Below are positions 18,283 through 26,661 of a DNA stretch of 34,339 nt, in pieces; positions within the stretch are counted from its first letter, which is position 1; every line of letters starts with the position of its first letter. The position numbers and the translations under genes were made by a program. The DNA comes from Flavobacteriaceae bacterium (GTDB taxonomy: Bacteria > Bacteroidota > Bacteroidia > Flavobacteriales > Flavobacteriaceae), in the NCBI GenBank assembly GCA_030835845.1, contig JAUROD010000031.1:1-34339 (forward strand), written 5' to 3'. The notes under the pieces are model-generated. The model did not search any database. It was not told the origin of the DNA and saw only the letters and a program-made list of their open reading frames with translations.

Positions 18283-19168
18283 ACTTATCTATATCGCTGG
18301 ACCAACTGCCAGCGGTAAAACTACGCTAGCCATTGCTCTAGCAAAACATTTGAACACTGAAATTATCAGTTGTGATTCTAGGCAATTTTATCGTGAAATG
18401 ACCATTGGTACAGCTGTTCCATCAGCCGAAGAATTAGCCGAAGTACCTCACCATTTTGTTCAGCATTTATCCATTCATGATCCCTATTCGGTTGGTGATT
18501 TTAGAAAGGATGCCTTAAATACGCTTGAATCATTATTTAAAACCAATGAATATGTCATTATGGTTGGTGGTTCTGGACTTTATGCCGATGCTGTCATACA
18601 AGGATTGGACGAATTTCCCGCTGTTGATCCATCCATACGTCCACAACTTAATACAATGTTTGAAAATGAAGGGATTGAAGTTCTTCAAGAGCTTCTCAAA
18701 GAACATGACAATTTACATTATCAAATTGTCGATCAACAGAATCCAAAGCGTCTAATTCGAGCATTGGAAGTTAGTTTGAGTTCAGGTAAACCCTACTCCT
18801 CTTTTTTGGGAAAAAAGACTCCTCCTGACTTTTTTACCACCCATCCAATGGTCATTCATTCTGATCGTGAAGAATTGTATCAACGAATCAACACACGAGT
18901 GGATGAAATGGTTGAAAAAGGATTGGAAGAAGAAGCCCGTTCCTTATTTCCTGAAAAAGGGTTAAATGCATTGCAAACTGTTGGATACAACGAATGGTTT
19001 AATCATTTCGAAGGAAAATGGGATAGAGAAACTGCCATTGCTGAAATCAAAAAGAACTCACGTCGATATGCCAAACGTCAAATCACTTGGTTTAAACGAG
19101 ATACAATGGCACAAGTTGTGCCAACTGATTGGAACTTAAAAGATGTTTTTGCTGGAATAAACCCCTAA
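18269..19168 (+). CDS. miaA: tRNA dimethylallyltransferase
   Basis: Adds a dimethylallyl group to A37 of tRNAs reading codons that begin with U. The 299-aa length is normal. The P-loop is AGPTASGKT (residues ~10-18), followed by [16 protein letters not shown], the [10 protein letters not shown] motif, [11 protein letters not shown], and a C-terminal [14 protein letters not shown] and [10 protein letters not shown] that contact tRNA. The start overlaps the channel gene by 14 nt; the alternative downstream start would cut the first beta strand. Its stop interlocks with that of ychF on the opposite strand (CTAA). Confidence 0.96.
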   Translation: MKNSKLIYIAGPTASGKTTLAIALAKHLNTEIISCDSRQFYREMTIGTAVPSAEELAEVPHHFVQHLSIHDPYSVGDFRKDALNTLESLFKTNEYVIMVGGSGLYADAVIQGLDEFPAVDPSIRPQLNTMFENEGIEVLQELLKEHDNLHYQIVDQQNPKRLIRALEVSLSSGKPYSSFLGKKTPPDFFTTHPMVIHSDREELYQRINTRVDEMVEKGLEEEARSLFPEKGLNALQTVGYNEWFNHFEGKWDRETAIAEIKKNSRRYAKRQITWFKRDTMAQVVPTDWNLKDVFAGINP

Positions 19169-20259
19169 ACATTAAAACGGAAATGCATGACATCTCCATC
19201 TTTAACAATATATTCTTTTCCTTCAATTCGCATTTTTCCAGCTTCCTTTACTTTAGCTTCAGAACCAAAGGTGGTGTAATCTGAATACGAAATTACTTCG
19301 GCACGGATAAATCCTTTTTCAAAATCGGTATGGATTACCCCAGCTGCTTGGGGAGCAGTAGAACCTACTGTAATTGTCCAGGCACGAACTTCCTTTTCTC
19401 CTGCTGTAAAATAGGTGTGTTGCTTGAGAAGAGCATAGGCTTTACGAATCAATTTAGCAGCACCTGGTTCATCTAAACCTAAATCTTCTAAAAACACTTG
19501 ACGTTCTTCAAAGGTGTCTAGTTCATTGATATCTGCTTCAATGGATACGGCTAAAGTCAATACTTCTGCATGTTCGGTTTGTGCAATTTCATTTACTTTA
19601 TTTACCCAATCATTCCCTGTAGCTGCATCCCCTTCGGACACATTACACACATACAAAACTGGTTTGTCAGTAAGTAATTGCAACCCTCCAACTACCTCTT
19701 CTCTTTCGGTATCCGAAAAATCCAATTGACGAACATTTTTAGCTTGCTCTAAGCCTTCTTTGATTCGATTGAGAATGGCTTGTAATTTTTGAGCATCTTT
19801 ATCTCCAGTTCGGGCAGCGCGATTTACTTTTTCAAGTCGTTTTTCAACCGTTTCCAAATCTTTGAATTGCAATTCTAAATCAATAATTTCTTTATCTCGA
19901 ATTGGATTGACAGATCCTTCAACGTGAACAATATTGTCATTTTCGAAACAACGCAACACATGGATGATTGCATCTGTTTCTCGGATATTTGCTAGAAACT
20001 GATTTCCTAGACCTTCACCTTTACTCGCTCCTTTTACAAGTCCAGCAATATCCACAATTTCTACGGTAGCCGGTAATGTCTTTTCAGGATTTACCAGTGT
20101 AGCTAGCTCATTAAGTCGAGAATCGGGAACATTGACTACTCCAATATTTGGCTCTATGGTACAAAAAGGAAAATTTGCACTTTGCGCCTTCGCATTTGAT
20201 AAACAATTGAAGAGTGTGGATTTTCCCACATTAGGTAGACCTACAATTCCAGCTTTCAT
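19165..20259 (-). CDS. ychF: Redox-regulated ATPase YchF
   Basis: Obg-like P-loop protein that binds ATP rather than GTP and associates with ribosomes. 364 aa, the usual length. G1 is [10 protein letters not shown]3 is [17 protein letters not shown], and the G4 position reads NVSE in place of NKxD, which explains ATP preference in this family. The C-terminal TGS domain ends in [10 protein letters not shown]. It is transcribed on its own from a strong -7 element, after a 93-nt spacer from the upstream ferredoxin gene. Confidence 0.97.
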   Translation of the reverse strand: MKAGIVGLPNVGKSTLFNCLSNAKAQSANFPFCTIEPNIGVVNVPDSRLNELATLVNPEKTLPATVEIVDIAGLVKGASKGEGLGNQFLANIRETDAIIHVLRCFENDNIVHVEGSVNPIRDKEIIDLELQFKDLETVEKRLEKVNRAARTGDKDAQKLQAILNRIKEGLEQAKNVRQLDFSDTEREEVVGGLQLLTDKPVLYVCNVSEGDAATGNDWVNKVNEIAQTEHAEVLTLAVSIEADINELDTFEERQVFLEDLGLDEPGAAKLIRKAYALLKQHTYFTAGEKEVRAWTITVGSTAPQAAGVIHTDFEKGFIRAEVISYSDYTTFGSEAKVKEAGKMRIEGKEYIVKDGDVMHFRFNV

Positions 20260-20273
20260 AAAAAAAATTTTGG

Positions 20274-20281
20274 CAAAGATA
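20274..20281 (-). promoter_or_regulatory. Predicted -7 element for ychF
   Basis: TATCTTTG on the minus strand, calibrated start near 20268, leader about 9 nt. A TTT stands at the -33 position with 19-nt spacing. The element lies beside a 9-bp inverted repeat. Confidence 0.6.
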
Positions 20282-20283
20282 CA

Positions 20284-20310
20284 TTTCTAGTTGGCTCTTT
20301 AAACTAGAAA
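20284..20310. repeat. 9-bp perfect inverted repeat between ferredoxin gene and ychF
   Basis: TTTCTAGTT and AACTAGAAA are exact complements separated by 9 nt. The repeat fills the spacer and -33 region of the ychF promoter and lies 43 nt past the ferredoxin stop. It could be a hairpin ending the ferredoxin mRNA, although no T tract follows on that strand, or an operator for ychF. Confidence 0.5.
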
Positions 20311-20352
20311 ATTGAATATTTACGTTTTTGAGTTATGGACTTAGTGAAAAAA

Positions 20353-20703
20353 TTACTCAGGATGCATAAAGCGTTGTTTTCCCAGAAGCACTTCTTCAGA
20401 CTCCACATGGTCTTCATCGGGCACACAACAGTCAACAGGACAAACAGCAGCGCATTGAGGTTCTTCATGAAAACCTTTGCACTCCGTACATTTATCGGGA
20501 ACGATATAGTAAAATTCATCTGAAATGGGCTCTTGTGTATCTCCAGCAGTTACGTTTTTTCCATTGGGTAAAACCAAATTTCCTTCCAGAGAGGTACCAT
20601 CACTATATCTCCAATCGTCAGCACCTTCATAGATTGCCGTATTTGGACATTCTGGTTCACAAGCTCCACAATTAATACATTCATCTGTGATGATTATAGC
20701 CAT
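20353..20703 (-). CDS. 2[4Fe-4S] ferredoxin, YfhL-like with an insertion
   Basis: Small electron carrier of 116 aa. The first cluster motif is [12 protein letters not shown] near residue 10; the second is [18 protein letters not shown]. The spacing and the KCTEC-x-GFHEEPQC pattern match YfhL-type ferredoxins, but about 30 extra residues ([20 protein letters not shown] region) are inserted between the two halves compared with E. coli YfhL as I recall it. The likely role is low-potential electron transfer; the partner is unknown. The gene is divergent from the acyl-CoA reductase gene with about 60 nt between the true starts. Confidence 0.9.
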   Translation of the reverse strand: MAIIITDECINCGACEPECPNTAIYEGADDWRYSDGTSLEGNLVLPNGKNVTAGDTQEPISDEFYYIVPDKCTECKGFHEEPQCAAVCPVDCCVPDEDHVESEEVLLGKQRFMHPE

Positions 20704-20719
20704 AGCAAAATTCTTTACT

Positions 20720-20727
20720 TACATTTG
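20720..20727 (+). promoter_or_regulatory. Predicted -7 element for the acyl-CoA reductase gene
   Basis: TACATTTG, calibrated start near 20733, about 32 nt before the ATG at 20765. This places the ORF-track start (20687) outside the transcript and supports the shorter protein. It overlaps the opposing ferredoxin promoter. Confidence 0.5.
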
Positions 20728-20729
20728 CG

Positions 20730-20761
20730 TAAAAGTACTACCTAAAAAATTCTTGTACAAA
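20730..20761 (-). promoter_or_regulatory. Candidate promoter of the ferredoxin gene
   Basis: Minus-strand TTTG (20761-20758) and TACTTTTA (20737-20730) are 20 nt apart; the last base of the -7 element departs from consensus. It would give a leader of about 21 nt. Confidence 0.35.
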
Positions 20762-20764
20762 TTA

Positions 20765-21796
20765 ATGGATACTCGAACACAACGATTAGTCGCTTTTAAA
20801 AAGCTTGGTGAATACCTTAGAAACATAAATAGCTCCGACCCTAGCTATCAAGATTTATATGAGGTAATTCGAAAATCAAATCAAACAAACGGTTGGTTTA
20901 CGGAAGAAAATTGTTTAATAGCACTCAAAAGCTGGGGGGAAACTTTAGATGAAAAATCACTTTATAAGTGGCTTAAACCTTATCAGCTTAATACACTAGA
21001 AACGAAAACAATAGGCTTAATTTTAGCTGGAAATATTCCCCTTGTTGGCTTTCATGATCTACTCTCCGTTTTGATCTGTGGTCATAAAGCAATTGTCAAA
21101 ACTTCTTCAAACGATCCCTATCTCGTTCCTTTTCTCTACAGAAAGCTAATTGAGTTGGATACTATTTTTGAAAATTGCGTTGAATTTACCTCTGAAAGGT
21201 TAACTGATTTTGACGCTGTAATTGCGACAGGAAGTAATAATGCTGCACGATATTTTGCACATTATTTTGCACACGTACCACATATTATACGAAAAAACAG
21301 AAATGGAATAGCTGTATTGGATGGAACTGAAAGTGAGGAGGACCTACAAGGTCTTGCTAATGATATTGTACAATATTTCGGTCTGGGCTGTAGGAGTATT
21401 GCTAAAGTATATCTCCCTCGTGAGTATGATCTAAATTTACTTTTTGGTGCACTCTATCCACATGCAGACATGCTCATGCAAAATGCCAAATTTGCGAATA
21501 ATTACGATTACAATAAGGCTGTTTTTCTAATGAGTGAATTTGAATTACTCGATAATGGGTTTTTTCTTTTGCGTGAACATGACAGTTTTGGTTCACCTGT
21601 AGCTTGTTTACATTACAGCTATTATGATTGTTTGGAGGATTTAACTACGCACTTGACTGAAGCGTCGAATCAAATTCAATGTATTAGTAGTAATCTCGGG
21701 CTAAACCAAGCAATTCCATTGGGAAAAGCACAACAACCTGACTTGTGGGATTATGCAGATGGAGTTGATCCAATTGCATTTTTATTAAAATTGTGA
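20765..21796 (+). CDS. LuxC-like acyl-CoA reductase
   Basis: Predicted NADPH-dependent reductase turning acyl-CoA (or an acyl-enzyme) into an aldehyde. I start at MDTRTQRLVAFKKLG (343 aa); the 26 extra residues of the ORF-track version lie upstream of the promoter and overlap the ferredoxin start. LuxC-type landmarks are TIGLILAGNIPLVGFHDLLS, GHKAIVKTSSNDPYL, AVIATGSNNAARYFAHYF, and FGLGCRSIAKVYLP with the acyl-accepting cysteine. No luxD or luxE gene is nearby, so this is not a bioluminescence operon. It precedes serC by 90 nt; the coupling to serine synthesis is a recurring arrangement in Flavobacteriia as I remember it but unexplained. Confidence 0.85.
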   Translation: MDTRTQRLVAFKKLGEYLRNINSSDPSYQDLYEVIRKSNQTNGWFTEENCLIALKSWGETLDEKSLYKWLKPYQLNTLETKTIGLILAGNIPLVGFHDLLSVLICGHKAIVKTSSNDPYLVPFLYRKLIELDTIFENCVEFTSERLTDFDAVIATGSNNAARYFAHYFAHVPHIIRKNRNGIAVLDGTESEEDLQGLANDIVQYFGLGCRSIAKVYLPREYDLNLLFGALYPHADMLMQNAKFANNYDYNKAVFLMSEFELLDNGFFLLREHDSFGSPVACLHYSYYDCLEDLTTHLTEASNQIQCISSNLGLNQAIPLGKAQQPDLWDYADGVDPIAFLLKL

Positions 21797-21886
21797 GCAA
21801 ATTGTTAAAAACAGAGGTAAAAATTCATGTATTTAAACATAAAATCTTAGCAGTAATGATGATATTTGTGTCGGAAAAATTAATCT

Positions 21887-22951
21887 ATGAAAAAACACAA
21901 CTTTAGCGCTGGTCCTTCTATCCTTCCAGCATCGGTAATGGAGCGCGCTTCTGAAGCGATTAAAGAACTTGATGGAATTGGTTTATCGCTAATTGAAATC
22001 TCACACCGTAGCAAGGAATTTATTGCCATAATGGACAAAGCACAAGCCCTAGCACTTGAGCTAACTGGCTTAACTGACAAAGGATATCAGGCGCTGTTTT
22101 TACAAGGAGGTGCAAGCACACAGTTTTTGATGGCTGCAATCAACTTGATGAAAACCAAAGCGGGATATATCAACACTGGAGCATGGTCTGACAAAGCAAT
22201 TAAAGAAGCTAAACGATATGGTGAAGTGGTGGAGATTGCAAGTTCTAAAGATCAAAATTTTAACTACATACCCAAAGGAGCTGAAATCCCATCTAACCTC
22301 GATTATCTTCATATCACAACCAACAATACTATTTTTGGAACACAGTTTCATCATTTACCAGAAACAAATGTTCCTCTTATAGCCGATATGAGTTCGGATA
22401 TCTTTTCACGAGAAATTGATTATTCTGCCTTTGATTTGTTTTATGCAGGGGCTCAAAAAAATATGGGGCCAGCTGGAACAACATTGGTTATCGTTAAAGA
22501 CAGTCTTTTGGAGCAAATGAATAAAGATGTTCCATCCATGTTAAGTTATGCCATACATGCAGACAAAGGAAGTATGTTCAACACACCTCCTGTTTTTGCT
22601 ATTTATACATCAATGCTAACCCTTGAATGGCTAAAAGGTCAAGGAGGAATAAAAGCGATTGAGAAACACAACACTACAAAAGCACAATTAATTTACGATG
22701 AAATTGACCGTAATACTGCCTTTGAAGGTTTTGCTGCAAAAGAAGACAGAAGTTTTATGAATGCTACCTTTAACCTTGCAGAAGGTGTGGATGGTACATT
22801 ATTTGACAAACTATGGAATCAAACAGATATAAGTGGACTTAAGGGGCACCGATCGGTGGGTGGCTATCGTGCATCAATTTATAACGCTTTACCTCTTGCA
22901 AGTGTACACCAACTTGTAGAGGTAATGCAACAATTTGAAAAATCAATTTAA
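21887..22951 (+). CDS. serC: Phosphoserine aminotransferase
   Basis: PLP enzyme that converts 3-phosphohydroxypyruvate and glutamate into phosphoserine. The 354-aa length is typical. Landmarks: HNFSAGPSILPASV at the N-terminus, LFLQGGASTQFLMAAINL, TTNNTIFGTQF, ADMSSDIFSREID, the PLP lysine in YAGAQKNMGPAGTT, and GHRSVGGYRASIYNALP. serA begins on the last base of its stop codon (TAATG), giving a serCA pair that covers two consecutive steps of the phosphorylated serine pathway. Confidence 0.96.
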   Translation: MKKHNFSAGPSILPASVMERASEAIKELDGIGLSLIEISHRSKEFIAIMDKAQALALELTGLTDKGYQALFLQGGASTQFLMAAINLMKTKAGYINTGAWSDKAIKEAKRYGEVVEIASSKDQNFNYIPKGAEIPSNLDYLHITTNNTIFGTQFHHLPETNVPLIADMSSDIFSREIDYSAFDLFYAGAQKNMGPAGTTLVIVKDSLLEQMNKDVPSMLSYAIHADKGSMFNTPPVFAIYTSMLTLEWLKGQGGIKAIEKHNTTKAQLIYDEIDRNTAFEGFAAKEDRSFMNATFNLAEGVDGTLFDKLWNQTDISGLKGHRSVGGYRASIYNALPLASVHQLVEVMQQFEKSI

Positions 22952-23901
22952 TGAATATATTAGCGAACGACGGAATTTCACAAAGTGGAATTCAAGCACT
23001 AGAATCAAACGGATTTAACGTTATTACAACCAATGTTGCACAAGAGCAATTGGTCAATTATATCAATGAAAACGACATTGTTGTTTTACTTGTTCGAAGT
23101 GCTACAACTGCACGTAAAGAATTGATTGACGCTTGTCCTGAACTAAAGATTATCGGACGTGGTGGTGTTGGTATGGACAATATTGATGTGGACTATGCAA
23201 GAGAAAAAGGACTTCATGTAATCAATACACCTGCTGCTTCATCTGCATCTGTAGCCGAATTGGTTTTTGCCCATCTTTACAGTGGTGTTCGTTTTTTACA
23301 TGATAGCAACCGCAATATGCCCCTTGAAGGTGAGCTTAATTTTAAAGGGTTAAAAAAGGCCTATGCCAAAGGAATTGAACTAAGAGGAAAAACACTTGGT
23401 ATCATTGGATTTGGACGAATTGGTCAAGAAGCTGCTAAAATTGGTTTAGGAATCGGAATGAATGTAATTGCTACAGATAACTACATGGAAAAAGCAACTG
23501 TTAATGTGGCTCTTTTCAATGGGCAAAGTATCGATGTAGAAATTAAAACCCAATCGATGGACAGTTTGCTTGCTGAAGCAGATTTTATCAGTTTACACGT
23601 TCCTGCTCAAAAGGCCTACGTATTGGGTGAAAATGAATTCAATAAAATGAAAAAAGGTGCTGCTGTGGTCAATGCTGCTCGTGGTGGAGTAATTGATGAA
23701 GTTGCACTTCTCAAAGCCTTAGACAGTGGGCAATTATCATTTGCTGGTCTGGATACATTCGAAGATGAACCAAAACCAGCTATTCAAGTTTTAATGCATC
23801 CGAAAGTATCACTTACACCACATATCGGTGCTGCAACTGGAGAGGCTCAAGACCGTATTGGTGTGGAACTAGCCGATCAAATTAGCACAATTTTGGGCTA
23901 A
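22951..23901 (+). CDS. serA: D-3-phosphoglycerate dehydrogenase, short form
   Basis: NAD-dependent enzyme that oxidises 3-phosphoglycerate, the first step of serine synthesis. Motifs: GRGGVGMDNIDV, Rossmann loop IIGFGRIGQEAAKIG, NAARGGVIDE with the substrate Arg, DTFEDEPKP with the catalytic Glu and LTPHIGAAT with the catalytic His. At 316 aa it lacks the C-terminal ACT domain of the E. coli enzyme, so classical serine feedback through ACT cannot operate (inference from length). It overlaps serC by one base and is overlapped by the following small membrane protein gene in the same way. Confidence 0.94.
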   Translation: MNILANDGISQSGIQALESNGFNVITTNVAQEQLVNYINENDIVVLLVRSATTARKELIDACPELKIIGRGGVGMDNIDVDYAREKGLHVINTPAASSASVAELVFAHLYSGVRFLHDSNRNMPLEGELNFKGLKKAYAKGIELRGKTLGIIGFGRIGQEAAKIGLGIGMNVIATDNYMEKATVNVALFNGQSIDVEIKTQSMDSLLAEADFISLHVPAQKAYVLGENEFNKMKKGAAVVNAARGGVIDEVALLKALDSGQLSFAGLDTFEDEPKPAIQVLMHPKVSLTPHIGAATGEAQDRIGVELADQISTILG

Positions 23902-24233
23902 TGCAATATTTTCATAAACTCAAAGAAAAATGGGGAATTACCTCCAATAAACAACTTTGGATTATCTTCATTGTTTTTGGGTTGACAGGATCTAGTTCTG
24001 TAAAAATTGCACGACCTTTTCTTGACTTTATCGGCTTGGTACCTGATGTGTTTTTAGAAATTCCTTTGGGCAATGTCCTGTATTGGTTTTTACGAATACT
24101 CGTAATTTTTCCCCTTTATCAGGTATTACTTCTGTTTTTTGGAGCACTTTTCTTTCAGTTTAACTTCTTTTGGCAATTTGAAAAAAAAATACTCTCCAGA
24201 ATAGGATTCAAACGATTTTTTTCAGAAGACTAA
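23901..24233 (+). CDS. Small membrane protein (DUF6787-like)
   Basis: A 110-aa protein with two hydrophobic stretches: [19 protein letters not shown] (~residues 19-37) and [20 protein letters not shown] (~62-82), likely two membrane helices, ending in a basic tail. The opening [25 protein letters not shown] reads like DUF6787, a family of small Bacteroidota membrane proteins sometimes mislabelled diacylglyceryl transferase; I recall this rather than being able to test it. Function unknown. The ATG overlaps the serA stop by one base. Stop interlocks with that of folE. Confidence 0.7.
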   Translation: MQYFHKLKEKWGITSNKQLWIIFIVFGLTGSSSVKIARPFLDFIGLVPDVFLEIPLGNVLYWFLRILVIFPLYQVLLLFFGALFFQFNFFWQFEKKILSRIGFKRFFSED

Positions 24234-24826
24234 GACAATCTTGCTGTAATCAATTTAAGGAACTCGTTTCGGGTGTCTGTTTCTTTAAAACTTCCACGGA
24301 AACCAGAGGTTGTAGTTGTCGAATTTTGTTTCTGCACACCGCGCATCATCATACACATATGGGACGCTTCGATTACTACAGCCACACCTTCGGGCTGAAG
24401 CGCATCATTGATACAATCCAAAATTTGTTCAGTCAAACGTTCTTGTACTTGTAAGCGACGTGCAAAAATATCCACCACACGGGGTATTTTGCTCAATCCT
24501 ACAATCTTTCCATTTGGAATATAGGCAATGTGTGCTTTTCCAAAAAAAGGAAGCATATGGTGCTCGCAAAGCGAATACAACTCAATGTCTTTTACAATTA
24601 CCATTTCATTGTAATTTTCATTAAAAATAGCGCTTTGTAAAATCTGCATTGGATCCATTTCGTAGCCTTCAGTTAAAAACTTCATTGCCTTTGCTGATCG
24701 TTCTGGAGTTTTTAATAAACCTTCTCTTGAAGTATCCTCACCCAATAGGCCGATTACTTCGTTTAGATGTTCTTTGATTTCTTCGGTGATTGAAACCGTT
24801 TCGATATTAAAATTTTCGTTTATCAT
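24230..24826 (-). CDS. folE: GTP cyclohydrolase I
   Basis: Converts GTP to dihydroneopterin triphosphate, the first step of tetrahydrofolate synthesis. 198 aa. Zinc and active-site motifs: [42 protein letters not shown], and [17 protein letters not shown]. The N-terminus ([17 protein letters not shown]) is variable in this family. The ATG overlaps the msrA stop codon (ATGA), so both are made from one message, and the stop interlocks with the convergent small membrane protein gene. Folate supply connects it with glyA. Confidence 0.96.
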   Translation of the reverse strand: MINENFNIETVSITEEIKEHLNEVIGLLGEDTSREGLLKTPERSAKAMKFLTEGYEMDPMQILQSAIFNENYNEMVIVKDIELYSLCEHHMLPFFGKAHIAYIPNGKIVGLSKIPRVVDIFARRLQVQERLTEQILDCINDALQPEGVAVVIEASHMCMMMRGVQKQNSTTTTSGFRGSFKETDTRNEFLKLITARLS

Positions 24827-25359
24827 AGTGTTTTAAGTAAATGCGAATAGGTTGCTTTTAATTTTTCTAGCTTGGGGCTTATCACATAACTACAATACAT
24901 TTGGTAGCTATGTTGATTATAATAATTTTGGTGCTCTTCTTCGGCTATATAAAAAGGTGTTTCGGGCTTTACGGTAGTTACTATTGGTGAATCGAAGGTA
25001 GATTCTTGTAGGGCTGCAATGGTCTTTTCTGCTTCTTCCTTTTGTGTTTGTGTTGTATAAAATACAGAAGAACGGTATTGCGTCCCGGTATCATTTCCTT
25101 GACGATTTAGGGTAGTTGGGTCGTGGGTAGCAAAAAATACATGTAATAATTCGCTATAAGAAACCACAGTAGGGTCAAATGTCAATTGAATACATTCTGC
25201 GTGTCCTGTTCGACCTGTACACACTTCACGATACGCTGGGTTCTTAATCTCCCCATCCATATAGCCCGATACAATTGTTTCAACACCGTGAATGCGTTGA
25301 AAGACAGCTTCTGTACACCAGAAGCATCCTCCGGCAAAAAATGCAATTTCTTTTTTCAT
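24823..25359 (-). CDS. msrA: Peptide methionine sulfoxide reductase A
   Basis: Repairs methionine-S-sulfoxide. I start at [20 protein letters not shown] (178 aa), which is where the family begins; the 12 extra residues of the ORF-track start lie upstream of the predicted transcript. GCFWCTE holds the catalytic Cys, followed by [25 protein letters not shown] (two blocks), [23 protein letters not shown], and a C-terminal resolving Cys in [16 protein letters not shown]. It is the first gene of an msrA-folE pair. Confidence 0.95.
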   Translation of the reverse strand: MKKEIAFFAGGCFWCTEAVFQRIHGVETIVSGYMDGEIKNPAYREVCTGRTGHAECIQLTFDPTVVSYSELLHVFFATHDPTTLNRQGNDTGTQYRSSVFYTTQTQKEEAEKTIAALQESTFDSPIVTTVKPETPFYIAEEEHQNYYNQHSYQMYCSYVISPKLEKLKATYSHLLKTL

Positions 25360-25370
25360 AGGTTGACTAA

Positions 25371-25378
25371 CAAATATA
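25371..25378 (-). promoter_or_regulatory. Predicted -7 element for msrA-folE
   Basis: TATATTTG on the minus strand, calibrated start near 25365, leader about 6 nt to the ATG at 25359. It lies downstream of the longer ORF-track start (25395), which supports the shorter MsrA. Confidence 0.45.
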
Positions 25379-25462
25379 TAATTATTATTAAACAAAATTC
25401 GACTTTGTTTTATGTTATGCCGTTAGAATATTCATTTTGATGTAAATACTTAAACAAAATGA

Positions 25463-25720
25463 AATTACAATAATGGGGAATCAGAACGAATAATTATACC
25501 CGCAGCAGATATTTCAGCACTTACTACTTAAGGAGGAACGTTTACTGTTAAAGGCACTACTGTAAATATCGCTCAAGAGAGTGGTCTTGCGGCAATCATA
25601 GCTGCTTTAAAGGCAGATACTACCCTTAGTGCTGTAGAAGATATCTTGTTTGTGGAAGATTATGGAGCAATTGCCATTTTTGCAAAGGATCGTTTTACGG
25701 CATCTACATTAACTAACTAA
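25463..25720 (+). pseudogene. Remnant of an unidentified protein gene, one in-frame stop and no start
   Basis: This is the only coding-like signal in the 632-bp stretch between msrA and the LolD-like gene. One frame reads ...SERIIIPAADISALTT, then a TAA at 25529-25531, then GGTFTVKGTTVNIAQESG and continues AALKADTTLSAVEDILFVED to FTASTLTN and a TAA. The composition on both sides of the internal stop is alike (Ala/Thr/Ile/Asp-rich, no rare residues) and it reads smoothly through it, so I take the stop as a nonsense mutation in a former gene. The frame opens after a TGA at 25460-25462 with no start codon; an ATG 1 nt out of frame at 25459 could mark a lost start or a frameshift. I do not recognise the family; it may be the end of a surface or secreted protein. 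Confidence 0.5.
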
Positions 25721-25776
25721 AACACCATAAACCCAAGTAAGCAGAAATGAATTGATGGGTTAACGTTCATTGATCA

Positions 25777-25806
25777 CCCCCGAGAGATCGGGGGTTGTTT
25801 TTCTTA
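25777..25806 (+). terminator. Intrinsic terminator after the gene remnant
   Basis: CCCCCGA-GAGA-TCGGGGG forms a perfect 7-bp GC-rich hairpin with a 4-nt loop, followed by TTGTTTTT. It is 56 nt downstream of the remnant's stop and oriented with it. It is the strongest terminator in the window. Confidence 0.85.
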
Positions 25807-25957
25807 TATATTGCAAACCTAAATCAAGTCGGTTCTTTCGTATTTCCGTTAACTACGGTAATCAAATAGAAATGTATATGACTGCAGGATTTTATTTATA
25901 TCTAGTGCGATATACCCAATAAAAAAGTCACGGAGTAAAAAAGACAAAAAGAGGGTA

Positions 25958-25986
25958 TTGGCTTTCTTTAAATTGTCGTAATTTCG
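25958..25986 (+). promoter_or_regulatory. Promoter of the LolD-like gene, TTG-N18-TAATTTCG
   Basis: TTG (25958-25960) and TAATTTCG (25979-25986, one base off TAnnTTTG) are 18 nt apart. The calibrated start site is 25992, exactly the A of the ATG, so a leaderless mRNA is predicted. The rest of the stretch 25807-25957 shows nothing I can name. Confidence 0.5.
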
Positions 25987-25991
25987 AGCCA

Positions 25992-26660
25992 ATGACACCG
26001 ATAATACACACAAAAAATTTAAGTAAAAGTTATGGAGGTTTAACGGTATTAGATCGTGTATCACTCTCCATTTTCCCTGGTGAAATTGTAGCAATAGTTG
26101 GTCCTTCTGGAGCTGGAAAAACAACCCTTTTGCAAATACTCGGTACATTGAGTACGCCTGATATAGACTCCACTACCCGATTGGAAATTCAACAAACTGA
26201 TACATTGGGTTTAGATACAAGGCAGTTGGCTGAGTTTCGAAATCGAAGCATTGGTTTTATCTTTCAGTTTCATGAGTTATTGGATGAATTTAGCGCACTT
26301 GAAAATGTGATGATGCCTGCATTGATTCATGGAAAAAAACAAAAGGAAGTAGAATCTCGCGCATTGGATTTGTTGACTCGTTTGGGAGTAGAACAACGAA
26401 AAGATCACAAACCAGCTGCCCTTTCAGGAGGTGAACAACAACGCGTGGCAGTGGCTCGTGCATTAATGAATTCCCCTCAACTGATTTTTGCAGATGAACC
26501 CAGTGGCAATTTAGATTCTCAAAATGCAGCTCAGTTACATCAATTGTTTTTTGACTTACGGGATCAGCTCAACCAAACCTTTGTTATTGTTACCCACAAC
26601 AAGGAATTGGCAAAAATGGCAGACCGAACTATTGAGTTAGTCGATGGAAAAATTATCTAA
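25992..26660 (+). CDS. lolD: ABC transporter ATP-binding protein, LolD/MacB type
   Basis: ATPase subunit of 222 aa. Walker A GPSGAGKTT (~residues 37-45), Q-loop FIFQFHELLDEFSALENVMMP, signature LSGGEQQRVAVARALM, Walker B LIFADEPSGNLD and switch VTHN. The FHELLDEFSALENVMMPA stretch is the LolD signature region; LolD with LolC/E releases lipoproteins from the inner membrane for outer membrane delivery. No permease gene is adjacent, so the partner must be encoded elsewhere, which is usual for LolD in this phylum as far as I recall. The symbol is a family-level call; MacB-type or FtsE-like roles are not excluded. Confidence 0.85.
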   Translation: MTPIIHTKNLSKSYGGLTVLDRVSLSIFPGEIVAIVGPSGAGKTTLLQILGTLSTPDIDSTTRLEIQQTDTLGLDTRQLAEFRNRSIGFIFQFHELLDEFSALENVMMPALIHGKKQKEVESRALDLLTRLGVEQRKDHKPAALSGGEQQRVAVARALMNSPQLIFADEPSGNLDSQNAAQLHQLFFDLRDQLNQTFVIVTHNKELAKMADRTIELVDGKII

Positions 26661-26661
26661 A

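Noticed and set aside
20687-20764. N-terminal extension of the acyl-CoA reductase
   Set aside because: It overlaps the ferredoxin coding start on the other strand and lies before the predicted transcription start; the ATG at 20765 fits better.
20765-21796. Bioluminescence (lux) operon
   Set aside because: Only a LuxC-like reductase is present; there is no luciferase, LuxD or LuxE gene in the window.
25529-25538. AAGGAGGA, a strong Shine-Dalgarno match in the gene remnant
   Set aside because: No start codon follows at a usable distance, and the bases encode Gly-Gly in the remnant frame; it is likely coincidence.
25849-26148. 99-aa minus-strand ORF over the LolD-like gene start
   Set aside because: Shadow of the plus-strand ATPase frame with no promoter, no family resemblance and unlikely composition.
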